Source: Acidimicrobiia bacterium
GTDB lineage: Bacteria > Actinomycetota > Acidimicrobiia > IMCC26256 > PALSA-610
Assembly (NCBI GenBank): GCA_026002935.1
Contig: BPGH01000001.1
Location: 2,900,662-2,964,661, forward strand
Direction of reading: 5' to 3'
DNA length: 64,000 bases
The translations under genes were made by a program, and so were the position numbers. Of this stretch, positions 47,765 to 60,085 are shown in pieces (the stretch's first letter is position 1; every line of letters begins with the position of its first letter). The notes under the pieces are model-generated. The model did not search any database. It was not told the origin of the DNA and worked only from the letters and a program-made list of their open reading frames with translations.

Positions 47765-48525
47765 ACGCCCCCGCTTCGGAGCGCTCGACGCCGCCGGCCG
47801 GCTCGACGGTGAGGACGAACGCCTGCACCGGCGCGTCGACCGTGAACGTCGCCGCCCGCGGCGCCGGACCGAGCACGCCCGCCGAGATGAGGAGCGGGGC
47901 GTCGCCGTCGCCGACGACCGCCCAGAGCTGGTACGTCCGCGCCGGGTCGAGCGGCTGCAGGTCCTCGGTCACGAGGTAGCCGGTGCCGTCGGGGAGCAGC
48001 ACCACCCGCGCGACCTCCCGCTCGCCGCCGGCGAGGAGCTCCGCCTCGCGCGCGTCGGCGCGGGCCCGCGCGCGCTCGGCGGCCGCGGCCACGTCCGCGG
48101 CCTCGCGGCGGGCGTCGTCGAGCCGGCCGTCGAGCGAGACCACCTGGGCCGCGAGCACCACGGCGGCCACCGACGCCGCGGCCGCCACCGCCCACGCCAC
48201 GACGAGCGGGCGGCGCGCGGCCCGTGCCGCCCGCCGGGCCGCGAGCGCGTCGCCGGCGACCTCGGACTCGATCCGGTCCCACAACGCGGCGGGGGCGGGC
48301 CCGTCCTGGTCGGGGGCGAGGGCGAGCACCCCCCGCGATCTCGCGCAGCTCGTCGGCCTCGGCGCGCAGACGCGGGTCGCGGGCGAGGTGCTCCTCGACC
48401 CCGGCCCGCTCGTCGGGATCGAGCGCGTCGAGCGCGTACGCGCCGAGGAGGGACTCGGCCTCGTCGCGCCCGAGCGGCCGGTCGCCGCGGCCGGGGCCGC
48501 CGTCACCGCCGAGCGGCGTGCTCAT
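47742..48525 (-). CDS. RskA-like anti-sigma factor (one frameshift)
   Basis: About 260 residues after correction. The N-terminal sigma-binding part reads LLGAYALDALDPDERAGVEEHL (no zinc HxxxCxxC). A transmembrane helix (VVAWAVAAAASVAAVVLAA) and an external RskA domain with YQLWAVVGDGDAPLLISAGVL follow. One extra G in the six-G run near 48335 breaks the frame; without it LREIAGVLALAPDQDG continues and the span is 261 codons. The ATG overlaps the sigma stop (ATGA). It should hold the neighbouring sigma factor at the membrane until proteolysis. Confidence 0.87.
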
Positions 48526-49139
48526 CGGTGCACCCCCGCGTCGATCAGCGCGGCACGCAGCCGCAGCAGTCCCGACCGGATCCTGCTCTTCACCGTGCCC
48601 TCGGGCTGTTCGAGCAACACGGCGACCTCCCGGTACGTGTGACCACCGAAGTACGCGAGCTCGATCGCCTGCCGCTCGCCGTCCGACAGGGTGCGCAGCG
48701 CGGTCCGGATGGCCTCGCTCTCGGCGAGCTGCACTACCTCGCGCTCGAGGTCGAGCCCGGGGCGGGCGTCGCGGCGCGCGTCCCGTTCCTCGCGGGCGCG
48801 GCGGGCGTTCTCGGCGCGCAGCAGGTCGACGGCGCGCCCGTGGACCTGGGCGAGGAGGAACGACCGCAACGACCCGCGCCCGGGGTCGTAGCGCTGCGGT
48901 TCGCGCCAGGTGCGGACGAAGACCTCCTGCACGACCTCCTCGGCGAGGGTGCGGTCGCCGAGCACGCGCCGCGCGAGCGACAGGCAGGCGCCGCCGTAGC
49001 GGCGGTAGCACTCCGCGAGCGCGTCCTGGTCGCGCCCGGCGATCGCCGAGGCGAGGGCGGCGTCGTCGGCCGCCTCGAGCACGACCCCTGCGGGTCCCAC
49101 GCCCCGTCTTCGGCGCGGCTCGCCCCGGCGGATGGACAT
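48522..49139 (-). CDS. ECF sigma factor, SigK-like
   Basis: 205 residues with sigma region 2 (ALAECYRRYGGACLSLARRVL, EEVVQEVFVRTWREP) and region 4 (LSDGERQAIELAYFGGHTYREVAVLLEQPEGTVKSRIRSGLLRLR). The pairing with an RskA-like anti-sigma places it in the SigK/ECF19 type group. ATG 49139 with AAGG upstream. Divergent from the acyl-CoA dehydrogenase gene 19 bases away. Confidence 0.9.
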   Translation of the reverse strand: MSIRRGEPRRRRGVGPAGVVLEAADDAALASAIAGRDQDALAECYRRYGGACLSLARRVLGDRTLAEEVVQEVFVRTWREPQRYDPGRGSLRSFLLAQVHGRAVDLLRAENARRAREERDARRDARPGLDLEREVVQLAESEAIRTALRTLSDGERQAIELAYFGGHTYREVAVLLEQPEGTVKSRIRSGLLRLRAALIDAGVHR

Positions 49140-49144
49140 GCGTC

Positions 49145-49150
49145 TACCTT
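49145..49150 (+). promoter_or_regulatory. -10 box (TACCTT) for the acyl-CoA dehydrogenase gene
   Basis: TACCTT then 8 bases then ATG 49159; leaderless spacing. It overlaps the leader of the divergent sigma gene. Confidence 0.4.
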
Positions 49151-49158
49151 CGCGCGCG

Positions 49159-50247
49159 ATGCACCCCGCCGAAGAGCTGCGGCGCCTGGTCGCCGAGCAC
49201 GCGCCCGACGGGCGGTTCCCGCCCGGCTGGCACTCGACGCTGGCGCGTGCCGGATTCGTGGCGCCGCACTGGCCCCGGCCCTGGGGCCTGGACGCGTCGC
49301 CGGCCGAGCAGCTCCGGATCGACGAGGTGATGCGGGAGCTGCACGTGCCCCGGCCGCTCAACCCGATCGGGATCGGCTGGGCGGGCCCGACGCTGCTCGT
49401 CGCCGGCACCCGCCGCCAGCAGGAGCGGTGGCTGCCCGGGATCCTCGACGGCAGCGAGATCTGGTGCCAGCTCTTCAGCGAGCCGGGCGCCGGGAGCGAC
49501 CTGGCCTCGTTGCGCACGCGGGCCGTGCGCGACGGCGACGAGTACGTCGTGAACGGCCAGAAGGTGTGGACGACGCTCGCGCACGTCGCGCGATGGGGCA
49601 TCCTGCTCGCCCGCACCGACCCCGACGCCGAGGCCCACCGCGGGATCACGTACTTCGTGCTCGACATGCGCTCGCCCGGCGTGGAGGTGCGCCCGCTCGT
49701 GCAGATGACCGGGACGCACGAGTTCAACGAGGTGTACCTCACGGACGTGCGCGTGCCCGCGGCGAACGTCGTCGGCGCGCCCGGCGACGGCTGGCGGCTC
49801 GCGAAGGTGACGCTCGGGAACGAGCGCGTGTCGCTGTCGGGGGAGGGCGCGCTGTGGGGGCGCGGCCCGACGGCGCACGACGTGGTGGAGCTGGTGCGCG
49901 CGGGGGGCGGGACGCGCGACCCCGTGCTGCGCCAGCGGGTGGCGCGCCTGTTCGCCGAGGCCGAGGTGCTGCGCCTCATCCGGTTGCGGACGGTCTCCGC
50001 GCGCGTGCGCGGCCTCGAACCGGGCCCCGAGGCGTCGGTGCGCAAGGCGCTCGCCGACGAGCACGGCCAGCACGTGATGGAGCTCGCGAAGGACCTCGCG
50101 GGCGCGCACGGGATGCTCGCCACCGACGACGTGTGGCACTACGGCTACCTGTACGCGCGGGCGCTGACGATCGGCGGCGGGACGAGCGAGGTGCAGCGCA
50201 ACATCCTCGGCGAGCGCGTGCTCGGCCTGCCGCGCGACCCGGCGTGA
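49159..50247 (+). CDS. Acyl-CoA dehydrogenase family protein
   Basis: 362-residue flavoprotein of the acyl-CoA dehydrogenase family. FAD and substrate motifs: CQLFSEPGAGSDLASLRTRA (about 111), VVNGQKVWTT, and the C-terminal IGGGTSEVQRNILGERVLGLPR. The residue before GGTSE is Gly where medium-chain enzymes carry the catalytic Glu, so the base may lie elsewhere, as in steroid or branched-chain FadE types. The ATG at 49159 is preferred to 49132 because of the -10 box. Substrate unknown. Confidence 0.88.
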   Translation: MHPAEELRRLVAEHAPDGRFPPGWHSTLARAGFVAPHWPRPWGLDASPAEQLRIDEVMRELHVPRPLNPIGIGWAGPTLLVAGTRRQQERWLPGILDGSEIWCQLFSEPGAGSDLASLRTRAVRDGDEYVVNGQKVWTTLAHVARWGILLARTDPDAEAHRGITYFVLDMRSPGVEVRPLVQMTGTHEFNEVYLTDVRVPAANVVGAPGDGWRLAKVTLGNERVSLSGEGALWGRGPTAHDVVELVRAGGGTRDPVLRQRVARLFAEAEVLRLIRLRTVSARVRGLEPGPEASVRKALADEHGQHVMELAKDLAGAHGMLATDDVWHYGYLYARALTIGGGTSEVQRNILGERVLGLPRDPA

Positions 50248-50618
50248 GCGCGCCGGTCACCGTGCCCGGCCCGCTGCGGGACTGGCTCGCGCGCGACCAC
50301 CCGGCCGCACCCGCCGGCGGCGGCGCCGTCGCCGCGTGGTTCGCCCGGCTGGCCGGCCCGTGCCGGCCCGTGCTGACCGTCGTCGCCGGGTGCCCGGTGG
50401 CCCACCACGCCTCGGGCCCGCCGTTCGCGGCGGCCTGCGACGGCCGCGTGCTCGTGCGCGCCGACGCGCCGGCGGCACTCGACCCGCAGCCGCTGCCCGG
50501 CCTGCCCGGCTGGGTCGCGGTGGATCCCCGGCCGCCCGACGTCGGCTTCGTGCGGGGCGAGGACGCGCTCGCGCGGCTGCTCGCCGCGGCGGCCGCCGCG
50601 GTCGCGTCGCGCGGCTAG
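50244..50618 (+). CDS. Small hypothetical protein coupled to the acyl-CoA dehydrogenase
   Basis: 124 residues, rich in Ala/Pro/Gly, no signal peptide or transmembrane helix; contains LTVVAGCPVAHHASGPPFAAACDGRVLV. Not recognised. The GTG overlaps the dehydrogenase stop (GTGA), which supports it being translated. Its stop is 3 bases from that of convergent lepA. Confidence 0.55.
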   Translation: MSAPVTVPGPLRDWLARDHPAAPAGGGAVAAWFARLAGPCRPVLTVVAGCPVAHHASGPPFAAACDGRVLVRADAPAALDPQPLPGLPGWVAVDPRPPDVGFVRGEDALARLLAAAAAAVASRG

Positions 50619-50621
50619 CGC

Positions 50622-52410
<1,789 letters not shown>

Positions 52411-52505
52411 TCTCGCGGGCGGCCCGGCCCGGCCCCCGCACCGGCGGGCCGCCGGGGTGCCGTGCCTGCTAGCCTGTCCCGGCTTCCCGGAGGGACCCCA
52501 CGGCC

Positions 52506-52766
52506 ATGGCGAACATCAAGAGTCAGAAGAAGCGCAACCGGCAGAACGAGAAGCGCCGCCTCCGCAACAAGGCGGTGCGCTCCGAGCTGAAGACGCGGGT
52601 GAAGAGGGCGAACGCGGCGATCGCCGCGGGCGAGCCCGCCGACGAGCCGGTCCGCGTCGCGCAGAAGCGGCTCGCGAAGGCCGGCACGAAGGGCATCATC
52701 CACAAGAACCAGGCGTCGCGCCGGATCTCGCGCCTCATGCGACGCGCCGCCCGCCAGCCCGCCTGA
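52506..52766 (+). CDS. rpsT: 30S ribosomal protein S20
   Basis: 86 residues, Lys/Arg-rich, opening [21 protein letters not shown] and ending in the helix containing [15 protein letters not shown], the typical S20 pattern. ATG 52506; GGAGGG lies upstream, slightly farther than usual. TAGCCT at 52470-52475 could be the -10. Divergent from lepA, the usual neighbour. Confidence 0.96.
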   Translation: MANIKSQKKRNRQNEKRRLRNKAVRSELKTRVKRANAAIAAGEPADEPVRVAQKRLAKAGTKGIIHKNQASRRISRLMRRAARQPA

Positions 52767-52787
52767 GCCGGCGTCCCGGCCCCCCGG

Positions 52788-53879
52788 TCAGCGCCGCGCG
52801 CGGCCCGAGCCGGCCGGCATCCGCCGCCGCGTGAGCGCCGCGAGCCGCGCGACGAGCACCTCGAGCACCGTGCGCTCGTCGATCCCGCCCCGGCCGCGCA
52901 GGTCGAGCTCGGCGCGTGCGAGCAGCGAGATCGCCTCGCGCAGCCCGTCGGTGCCCAGGCGGCGCGCCGCCTCGAGCGGGAAGCGCGCGCCCTGGGCGCT
53001 CTTCATGCCGAGCGCGGCCGCCGCCTGCTCCTTCGTGACGATCGCCGGGTCGTCGAGCCGCGCGAGCCGCAGGTAGTGGCCGGTGAGCATGGCCATGACC
53101 TGGAACGGGTGCAGCGGCCGGGGGTCGCGGGCGCTCGTCGCGGTGAGCAGCCGGTGGAGCACCCCGAGCGCGCCCGCGACGTCGCCGCGGTCGACGAGGT
53201 TGGTGAGGTCGAAGCGCCCGGCGGTGCCGACCTCGCCCAGGTACCGATCGACGTCGCCGGCGCCGAGCGCGCCGCCCTCCCCGTACGCGGCGCGCAGCAC
53301 CCCGACCAGCTCGGGCACCCGGCCGGCGTCCTCGCCGAGGTGGGCGAGCACCTGCGCGGTGGCGTCGGCGGTGAGGTCGATGCCCGCCGACCGCAGCTCC
53401 GCCGCGAGCACCCCGGCCGTCGACTCGGTCTCGGGGGTGACGACCGTGCCGTGGGCCTTGCACGCCTTCTCCAGTGCGGCGGGCGTGCGGCCGCCGCCGG
53501 CGACGAGGACGAGACGCGCGGCATCGCCCGGGTCGGCGATCCACCCCGCCAGCCAGGCGGCCTGCTCCGCGACCAGGTTGCCGACGTCGCGCACGACGAC
53601 GACCCGGTACGCGCTCGCGAACGGGGGGCAGCGCAACGCGTTCGCGATCGCGGCGAACAGGGGCAGCTCCAGCGCGCCCGCGCCGTCGGGCCCGTCGTCG
53701 GGCCCCTCGCGCCGCGGTGCGTCCGCGTCGGCGCCGCGTCGGGGGTTCGGGACGGTGTGGTCCTCGAGCGCGAGGGTGCGGTCCTGGCCGGCGAGGAGCT
53801 CCTCGACGACGCGCTGCACCTCGCGGTCGCGCAGGACCGGGTCGGTGCCCTGCACCAGCACGACGTGGTGGTCGGTCAC
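52788..53879 (-). CDS. holA: DNA polymerase III subunit delta
   Basis: 363-residue clamp-loader delta subunit. The fold is recognised by YRVVVVRDVGNLVAEQAAWLAGWI, LVLVAGGGRTPAALEKAC, the collar helices with FDLTNLVDRGDVAGALGVLHRLL and FQVMAMLTGHYLRLARL, and the comEA-comEC location. An acidic insert (about 45-70) is unusual. The GTG overlaps the folP-like stop (GTGA, 53876-53879). Convergent with rpsT. Confidence 0.85.
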   Translation of the reverse strand: MTDHHVVLVQGTDPVLRDREVQRVVEELLAGQDRTLALEDHTVPNPRRGADADAPRREGPDDGPDGAGALELPLFAAIANALRCPPFASAYRVVVVRDVGNLVAEQAAWLAGWIADPGDAARLVLVAGGGRTPAALEKACKAHGTVVTPETESTAGVLAAELRSAGIDLTADATAQVLAHLGEDAGRVPELVGVLRAAYGEGGALGAGDVDRYLGEVGTAGRFDLTNLVDRGDVAGALGVLHRLLTATSARDPRPLHPFQVMAMLTGHYLRLARLDDPAIVTKEQAAAALGMKSAQGARFPLEAARRLGTDGLREAISLLARAELDLRGRGGIDERTVLEVLVARLAALTRRRMPAGSGRARR

Positions 53880-54751
53880 AGGAGTGCCTCGATCACACGG
53901 CAGACCCGGACCGTCCCGGCCACGTCGTGCACCCGCACGACCCGGCAGCCCTCGCGCACGCCGTACGCCACCGCCGCGAGCGACTCGGCGCGGCGGTCCT
54001 CGACCGGCAGCCCGAGCAGCTCGCCGATGAACCGCTTGTTCGACGCGGAGAGCAGGAACGGGTGGCCGAGCGAAGCGTGCACCGCGGTCTCGCGCAGCAG
54101 GACGGCGCTCTGCGCGGGGGTCTTGCCGAGGTCGAGGCCGGCGTCGAGCACCACCTGCTCGGGCGCGAGCCCGCACGCGCGCGCCCGGCCGGCGCGCTCG
54201 AGGAGGAACGCGGTGACGTCGGCGACGAGGTCGTCGTAGCGGGGGTCGGGGTCGGGCACGCGCGGCCGCAGCCGGATGTGGGTCGCGACGACCGTCGCGC
54301 CGTGGCGCGCCGCGACCGGCAGGTAATCGGGGTCGCCGAAGCCCGAGATGTCGTTGCCGACGACCGCGCCCGCCGCGCAGGCCGCGTCGAGCACCGCGGC
54401 GCGCCACGTGTCGACCGACAGCGGCACGTCGAAGCGGGCGCGCAGCGCCTCGATCGCGGGGACGACCCGGTCGAGCTCCTCCGCCTCGCCGACCTCGGGC
54501 CCGGGCCCGGCCTTGACGCCGCCGACGTCGAGGAGGTCGGCGCCCTCCGCGACGAGCTGCTCGGCCCGCCGGAGGAACGCGTCGAACGCGAAGGTCGCGC
54601 CGCGGTCGTAGAACGAGTCGGGCGTGCGGTTCAGGATCCCCATGACGACGACCCGCCGCCGCACGTCGAGGACCCGCTCACCGAGGCGCAGTCGGGGGAA
54701 CGGCGCCGCGGGCGCGGGTGCGGTCGCGGGCGGCGGGGGCACGACGGGCAC
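53876..54751 (-). CDS. Dihydropteroate synthase family protein, FolP2-like
   Basis: About 291 residues with the pterin-binding TIM barrel: MGILNRTPDSFYDRG, LSVDTWRAAVLDAA, GNDISG, LLSASNKRFIGELLG, VRVHDV. The second conserved loop, DxGGESTRPG in true dihydropteroate synthases, reads DVGGVKAGPG. This is the variant I recall from mycobacterial FolP2, which is not thought to replace FolP1. Either this is the FolP2 type with unknown role or the genome's only enzyme has diverged. GTG 54751 is one of several possible starts (another at 54742); it overlaps comEC by about 74 bases. Confidence 0.82.
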   Translation of the reverse strand: MPVVPPPPATAPAPAAPFPRLRLGERVLDVRRRVVVMGILNRTPDSFYDRGATFAFDAFLRRAEQLVAEGADLLDVGGVKAGPGPEVGEAEELDRVVPAIEALRARFDVPLSVDTWRAAVLDAACAAGAVVGNDISGFGDPDYLPVAARHGATVVATHIRLRPRVPDPDPRYDDLVADVTAFLLERAGRARACGLAPEQVVLDAGLDLGKTPAQSAVLLRETAVHASLGHPFLLSASNKRFIGELLGLPVEDRRAESLAAVAYGVREGCRVVRVHDVAGTVRVCRVIEALL

Positions 54752-56141
54752 GGCGGGCGAGGGTAGCGACCGCGACCGCCGCCGACACGACCGCGGCGCC
54801 GCGGGCGTCGACCACGGGACCGGCGGCCGCGCCGGCGCGGGCGACGAGGCCGACCCACGCCAGCGCGAGCCCGACGACCGGCGTGAGCACCGGCGCGAGG
54901 CCGGGGACCACACCCGCCGCGGCCAGCACCGGCAGGCCGGCGGCGCCGAGCAGCGCGGCCGCGGGCGCGGCGAGCAGGTTGGTGAGCGGCGTCACGAGGG
55001 GCACCTCCCCGAACGTCGCGAGCAGCACCGGCGCCACGCCGAGCTGGGCCGCGGCCGACACGGCGAGCGCGTCGCGCAGCGGCGCGGGCCCGGCGATGTG
55101 CTGCGCGATCGGGCGGGCGAGGCACACGATGCCGGCGCTCGCGGCCGCCGACAGCCGGAATCCGACCGAGTGCACGAGGAACGGGTCGGCGAGGAGCGCC
55201 GCGGCGAGCGCGAGCACGAGCGCGCGGACGCGACCCGCGGGCCGGCCGGCGAACGTCGCGAGGATCGTGACGCCCGCGAGGGCGGACGCCCGCACCACCG
55301 ACGGCTCGAAGCGCGTCGCCGCCGCGAACACGACCACCGTCACCCCGGCCGCCGCCGTGCGCGCCCCGAGCGGGAGGCGGCGCAGCAGCGGGGCGACGAG
55401 CGCCAGCACGAACGCGACGTTCTGGCCCGACACGGCGAGCAGGTGCGAGAGGCCCGCGTCGCGGTAGGCGTCGGCCACGTCGTCGGGGACGCCGCGGGTG
55501 TCGCCCAGCACGAACCCGCGCGCGAGCGCGCGTTGGGCCGGCGGCAGCGGCTCGGCGCCGCGCCGCACGGCGCCGCGCAGCGCGTTCGCCAGGCGCCACA
55601 GCGGCGCGGACGGCGGCGCGAACGCCTCGACCCGCGCGTCCTCGAGGACGGCGACCGCGTGGCGCCACCGGGCCCGCTGCTCGGCGCGGTCGGCCGGGTC
55701 GAGCGGCCGGAGCCGTCCGGACAGGGTCACCCGGTCGCCCGCCTCGAGCGCCTGGAGCCGCGCGGCGTCGTCGGGCGCGGCGCGCACGGAGAGGATGCGG
55801 CCGGGGCCACCCGCACGCACGGACGCCTCCGCGCGGAACCGCCCCCCGTCCGGGTCGGACGCGAGGGTGCCCGACACGAGCGCGTCGTCGCCGCGCGCGA
55901 CGGCGGCGGCCCAGCCGTGGTGCTCCTGGCCGTCGAGCGCGCGCTGCATGCTGGCGCACCCGAGGGCGCCGAGCGCGACCGCTGCGCACGCGACGCGCAC
56001 GGGGCCGGCGGTGCACCACGCCGCGACCAGCCCGACGGCGCCGGCCGCCACCGCGGCGACGGCGGGCGCGGGCCCCAGCCGCTCGCCGGCGAGGAGCCCG
56101 GCGACGAGCCCGCCGAGCGCGACCACCGGTCCGGCGCTCAC
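54678..56141 (-). CDS. comEC: ComEC/Rec2-type DNA-uptake channel, lacking the metallo-beta-lactamase domain
   Basis: 487-residue membrane protein with an N-terminal DUF4131-like part ([20 protein letters not shown]) and the Competence domain ([52 protein letters not shown]). About ten helices. Full-length ComEC proteins continue with a metallo-beta-lactamase-like nuclease domain; this one ends after the channel. The GTG overlaps the comEA stop (GTGA). No disruption is seen at its 3' end, so the short form seems genuine. Confidence 0.88.
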   Translation of the reverse strand: MSAGPVVALGGLVAGLLAGERLGPAPAVAAVAAGAVGLVAAWCTAGPVRVACAAVALGALGCASMQRALDGQEHHGWAAAVARGDDALVSGTLASDPDGGRFRAEASVRAGGPGRILSVRAAPDDAARLQALEAGDRVTLSGRLRPLDPADRAEQRARWRHAVAVLEDARVEAFAPPSAPLWRLANALRGAVRRGAEPLPPAQRALARGFVLGDTRGVPDDVADAYRDAGLSHLLAVSGQNVAFVLALVAPLLRRLPLGARTAAAGVTVVVFAAATRFEPSVVRASALAGVTILATFAGRPAGRVRALVLALAAALLADPFLVHSVGFRLSAAASAGIVCLARPIAQHIAGPAPLRDALAVSAAAQLGVAPVLLATFGEVPLVTPLTNLLAAPAAALLGAAGLPVLAAAGVVPGLAPVLTPVVGLALAWVGLVARAGAAAGPVVDARGAAVVSAAVAVATLARRARRAPAARDRTRARGAVPPTAPR

Positions 56142-56791
56142 ACCGTGACGAGCCCGCGCAGGTCGGCGAAGCGCTGCTCGCCGATGCCGCGCACCGCCCG
56201 GAGGTCCTCGACGCGCGCGAAGCCGCCGCGCCGCTCGCGTTCCGCGACGATGGCGGCCGCGAGCGCCGGGCCGATGCCGGGCAGCTCCTCGAGCTGCGCC
56301 GCGGTCGCCGTGTTGAGGTTCAGCGGCCCGGGCGCGTCGGCGCCGCCCGCGATGCCGGGCTGCGCCGCGGCCGTGTCGCCCGGTGCCGCGGCGAGGACCT
56401 CCCCGACCCGGGGCACGGCGATCCGCTGCCCGTCGGCCAGCGGCGCCGCGAGGTTGAGCCGCGCCAGGTCGGCGTCGGGCGCGGCGCCCCCGGCGGCCGC
56501 GATCGCGTCGTGCACCCGGGCGCCGGCGGCGAGCTCCACGACCCCCGCGCGGGTGACCGCGCCGGCCACGTGCACGAGGACGCGCGCCACGGCCGTCGTC
56601 GCCGGGGCCGGCGCCGCCGTGCTCGACGCCGACGGGCTCGGCGCCGGCGGCGCCCCGCCCCCCGCCGAGCGGACCCACGCGGCGGCCGCGGCGAGTGCGA
56701 CGAGCGCGATCGCGGCGGCGGCGAACCGCGGGTCGGAGCGCGCCCGCTCGAGCCACGCGGGCGGACCGTCGGGGGCCTCCACCTCGGACAT
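56138..56791 (-). CDS. comEA: ComEA-like DNA-binding competence protein
   Basis: 217 residues: one N-terminal transmembrane anchor ([17 protein letters not shown]), an Ala/Pro linker, an SLBB domain ([27 protein letters not shown]) and a C-terminal double helix-hairpin-helix ([38 protein letters not shown]) that binds double-stranded DNA. ATG 56791 with GGGGAGGG upstream. Coupled to comEC. Confidence 0.93.
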   Translation of the reverse strand: MSEVEAPDGPPAWLERARSDPRFAAAAIALVALAAAAAWVRSAGGGAPPAPSPSASSTAAPAPATTAVARVLVHVAGAVTRAGVVELAAGARVHDAIAAAGGAAPDADLARLNLAAPLADGQRIAVPRVGEVLAAAPGDTAAAQPGIAGGADAPGPLNLNTATAAQLEELPGIGPALAAAIVAERERRGGFARVEDLRAVRGIGEQRFADLRGLVTV

Positions 56792-56911
56792 CGCACCCTC
56801 CCCGGGTCGCGGACGGACGCACGTACCGCACGGGGAAGGCGGAGGGGAAGGACGGAGTCGGCCGCCAGCCTACCGGCCGGCGCTGCGGCCCGGCAGGGCC
56901 GCGGGGGTGGA

Positions 56912-59803
56912 TCAGACCACGAAATTCACGAGCCGGCCGGGCACGACGACCACCTTGCGGACCGTCGCGCCGTCGAGCAGCGCCGCGACCCGCTCGTCGG
57001 CGCGCGCGAGCCGCTCGTGGGTCGCGTCGTCCGCGCCGACGGGCACCCGGACGCGGCCGCGCACCTTGCCCGACACCTGCACCGCCACCTCGACCTCGTC
57101 GACGCGCAACCACTGCTCGTCGGCGACCGGGAACGGCTCGTAGGCCAGCGTGTCGTCGTGGCCGAGACGGGCCCACAGCTCCTCGGCGACGTGCGGCGCG
57201 AGCGGCGCGACCATCAGCACGAGCGGCACGACGACCTCGCGCGGCGCGCTCCCCCGCCGTTGCACGACCTGCGTCAGGTGGTTGTTGAGCTCGAACAGAC
57301 GCGCGACGGCGGTGTTGAACGCGAGCGACTCCATGTCGGCGCGCACCGCCGCGATCGTCCGGTGCAGGACACGCCGGGTCTCGTCGTCGGCCGGGTCGTC
57401 GGTGACGATCGGCTCGCCCGTGTCCTCGTCGATCACGTTGCGCCACAACCGCTGGAGGAAACGGTGCACGCCGACGATGTCGGAGGTGTTCCAGGGCCGC
57501 GACGCGTCGAGCGGCCCCATGAACATCTCGTAGAGCCGCAGCGTGTCGGCGCCGTACTCGCGGTAGAGGTCGTCGGGCGTGATCGCGTTCTTGAGGCTCT
57601 TGCCCATCTTCCCGAACTCGCGCGTCACCGGCCGGCCGTGGAAGAAGTACCCGCCGTCGCGGGCCTCGACCTCCGACGCCTCCACGTACACACCGCGCTC
57701 GTCGGTGTACGCGGGCGCGAGGATGTAGCCCTGGTTGACGAGCCGCTGGAACGGCTCGGGCGTCGAGACGTGCCCGAGGTCGTACAGCACCTTGTGCCAG
57801 AACCGCGCGTAGAGCAGGTGGAGCACGGCGTGCTCCACGCCACCGACGTAGAGGTCGACGAGCCCCACCTTCGGCTCGCCGTTGGCGCGCGTGCCCTCCG
57901 CCCACTCGCGCTCGACCGCCGGGTCGACGAGCCGGTCCTCGTTCGTCGGGTCGAGGTAGCGCAGGTAGTACCAGCACGACCCCGCCCACTGCGGCATCGT
58001 GTTCGTCTCGCGCAGGTAGACCTTGCGGCCGCCGCCGTGACCGGCCCACGCGGGCCCCTCCAGGTCGAGCTCGACCTCGACCCAGTCGGCCGCGCGCGCG
58101 AGCGGCGGCTCGGGCAGCGCGTCGGGGTCGTCGGAGGTGCGCGGCTCGAAGTCGGCGACCTCGGGCAGCGTCACCGGGAGCATCGACTCCGGCAGTGCGA
58201 CCGGTCCGTGCTCGTCGTAGACGATCGGGAACGGCTCGCCCCAGTACCGCTGGCGGCTGAACAGCCAGTCGCGCAGCTTGTAGGTGACCGCACCCTCGCC
58301 GTGGCCGTTCGCCTCGAGCCAGGCGACGATCTCGCGCTTGGCGTCCTCGACGAACAGGCCGTCGAGGAACCCGCTGTTGATCGCGGGCCCGTCTCCCGTG
58401 TACGCCTTGCCGTCGAAGCCCTCGGGCGGCCGGACGGTGCGCACGATCGGGAGGCCGAACGCCTCGGCGAACTCCCAGTCGCGTTCGTCCTCGCCCGGCA
58501 CCGCCATGATGGCCCCGGTGCCGTAGCCCATCAGCACGTAGTCGGCGACGAATACCGGGATCGGCCGCCCGGTCGCCGGGTTCCGCGCGAAGGCCCCGAT
58601 GAACACGCCGGTCTTCTCGCGGTCCTCCGTCTGGCGTTCGAGCTCGCTCTTCGCCGCCGCGAACTCGCGGTAGCGGGCGACGGCCTCGGCGGGGGTGCCC
58701 ACCGCGCCGAACACGCCCTTCCACGCGTCGAGCGGGTTGCTCTCCCAGTCGACGAACACGTCGTCGCCCGGCCACTCGTTGGCGGTGATCACGTCGACGA
58801 GCGGGTGCTCGGGCGCGAGCACCACGTAGGTCGCGCCGAAGAGCGTGTCGGGGCGCGTGGTGAACACCTCGATCGTCACGCCGGGCCGGCCCTCGACCGG
58901 GAACCGGATGCGCGCGCCGGTGCTGCGGCCGATCCAGTTCCGCTGCATCTGCTTGATCGAGTCGGACCAGTCGAGCCGGTCGAGATCGGCGAGCAGGCGG
59001 TCGGCGTAGGCCGTGATCCGCAGCATCCACTGCTTGAGCGGCCGGCGGTAGACGGGGAAGTTGCCGCGCTCGCTGCGGCCGTCCGCGGTGACCTCCTCGT
59101 TCGCGAGCACGGTGCCGAGGCCGGGGCACCAGTTGACCGGCGCCTCGTCCACGTAGGCGAGACGGTGGGCGTCGACCAGCTCGCGCTGCTCGAGCGGGCC
59201 GAGGTCGTCGAAGGGGACGCCCTGGGGCGTCGGCCGCCGCCCGGAACGGAACTCCTCGACCAGCTCCGCGATCGGCCGCGCGCGGTCCGCGTCGTGGTCG
59301 TACCAGGCGTTGTAGATCTGCAGGAAGATCCACTGCGTCCAGCGGTAGTACTGCACGTCGGTGGTCGCGGGCCCGCGACGCGGGTCGTGACCGAGCCCGA
59401 GCGCGCGCAGCTGGCGCCGCATGTTCGCGATGTTCTGCTCGGTGGTGACGCGCGGGTGCTGGCCGGTCTGCACGGCGTACTGCTCCGCCGGCAGGCCGAA
59501 CGCGTCGAATCCCATCGCGTGCAGCACGTTGCGGCCGTTCATGCGCTGGAAGCGCGAGTAGACGTCGGTCGCGATGAACCCGAGCGGGTGGCCGACGTGC
59601 AGGCCGGCGCCGCTCGGGTACGGGAACATGTCGAGCACGAACAGCCCCGGCCGGGCCGCGAGGCCCCGCGGGTCCTCGGCGAGCAGGCCGCTGCGGTTGG
59701 GGGTCCAGAAGACGCGATCGGCCTCCCACCGGTCCTGCCAGCGGCGCTCGATCTCGTTGGCGAGCGCGGCCGTGTAACGGTGGCGCGGCGTCTCCTCGGG
59801 CAT
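56912..59803 (-). CDS. leuS: Leucyl-tRNA synthetase
   Basis: 963-residue class I LeuRS. Motifs: [15 protein letters not shown] (HIGH), an editing domain with [29 protein letters not shown], and the KMSKS loop as KMGKSLKN. The length near 960 and KMGKS are typical for actinobacteria. The ATG at 59803 is chosen because TAACCT lies 7 bases upstream, giving a leaderless start; an ATG at 59827 would add eight residues but contains that box. The frame is intact. Confidence 0.96.
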   Translation of the reverse strand: MPEETPRHRYTAALANEIERRWQDRWEADRVFWTPNRSGLLAEDPRGLAARPGLFVLDMFPYPSGAGLHVGHPLGFIATDVYSRFQRMNGRNVLHAMGFDAFGLPAEQYAVQTGQHPRVTTEQNIANMRRQLRALGLGHDPRRGPATTDVQYYRWTQWIFLQIYNAWYDHDADRARPIAELVEEFRSGRRPTPQGVPFDDLGPLEQRELVDAHRLAYVDEAPVNWCPGLGTVLANEEVTADGRSERGNFPVYRRPLKQWMLRITAYADRLLADLDRLDWSDSIKQMQRNWIGRSTGARIRFPVEGRPGVTIEVFTTRPDTLFGATYVVLAPEHPLVDVITANEWPGDDVFVDWESNPLDAWKGVFGAVGTPAEAVARYREFAAAKSELERQTEDREKTGVFIGAFARNPATGRPIPVFVADYVLMGYGTGAIMAVPGEDERDWEFAEAFGLPIVRTVRPPEGFDGKAYTGDGPAINSGFLDGLFVEDAKREIVAWLEANGHGEGAVTYKLRDWLFSRQRYWGEPFPIVYDEHGPVALPESMLPVTLPEVADFEPRTSDDPDALPEPPLARAADWVEVELDLEGPAWAGHGGGRKVYLRETNTMPQWAGSCWYYLRYLDPTNEDRLVDPAVEREWAEGTRANGEPKVGLVDLYVGGVEHAVLHLLYARFWHKVLYDLGHVSTPEPFQRLVNQGYILAPAYTDERGVYVEASEVEARDGGYFFHGRPVTREFGKMGKSLKNAITPDDLYREYGADTLRLYEMFMGPLDASRPWNTSDIVGVHRFLQRLWRNVIDEDTGEPIVTDDPADDETRRVLHRTIAAVRADMESLAFNTAVARLFELNNHLTQVVQRRGSAPREVVVPLVLMVAPLAPHVAEELWARLGHDDTLAYEPFPVADEQWLRVDEVEVAVQVSGKVRGRVRVPVGADDATHERLARADERVAALLDGATVRKVVVVPGRLVNFVV

Positions 59804-59810
59804 CGCTGCG

Positions 59811-59816
59811 AGGTTA
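59811..59816 (-). promoter_or_regulatory. -10 box (TAACCT) for leuS
   Basis: TAACCT followed by 7 bases and the leuS ATG; leaderless spacing identical to that of dnaG. Confidence 0.5.
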
Positions 59817-59885
59817 CAAAAGGGCATCGCCACGAGGTCGCACGACGTGCCCGCCGCGGCCGCGGGATCCGGCCGCGCCGGCTGG

Positions 59886-59891
59886 TAGGCT
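59886..59891 (+). promoter_or_regulatory. -10 box (TAGGCT) for tRNA-Ala
   Basis: TAGGCT lies 11 bases before the mature 5' end of the tRNA, consistent with a short leader removed by RNase P. No clear -35. Confidence 0.45.
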
Positions 59892-59902
59892 GGGCGCCCC
59901 AC

Positions 59903-59976
<74 letters not shown>

Positions 59977-60085
59977 CCGTCCCGCCGGCACCCACCCCGG
60001 CACCCCTGCGACCGCGGCGCGAGTCCTCCGATCCGACGGCGACCGGCCGATCTGTCCCGGTGACGGATCTCGGGTGGAGGCACGG

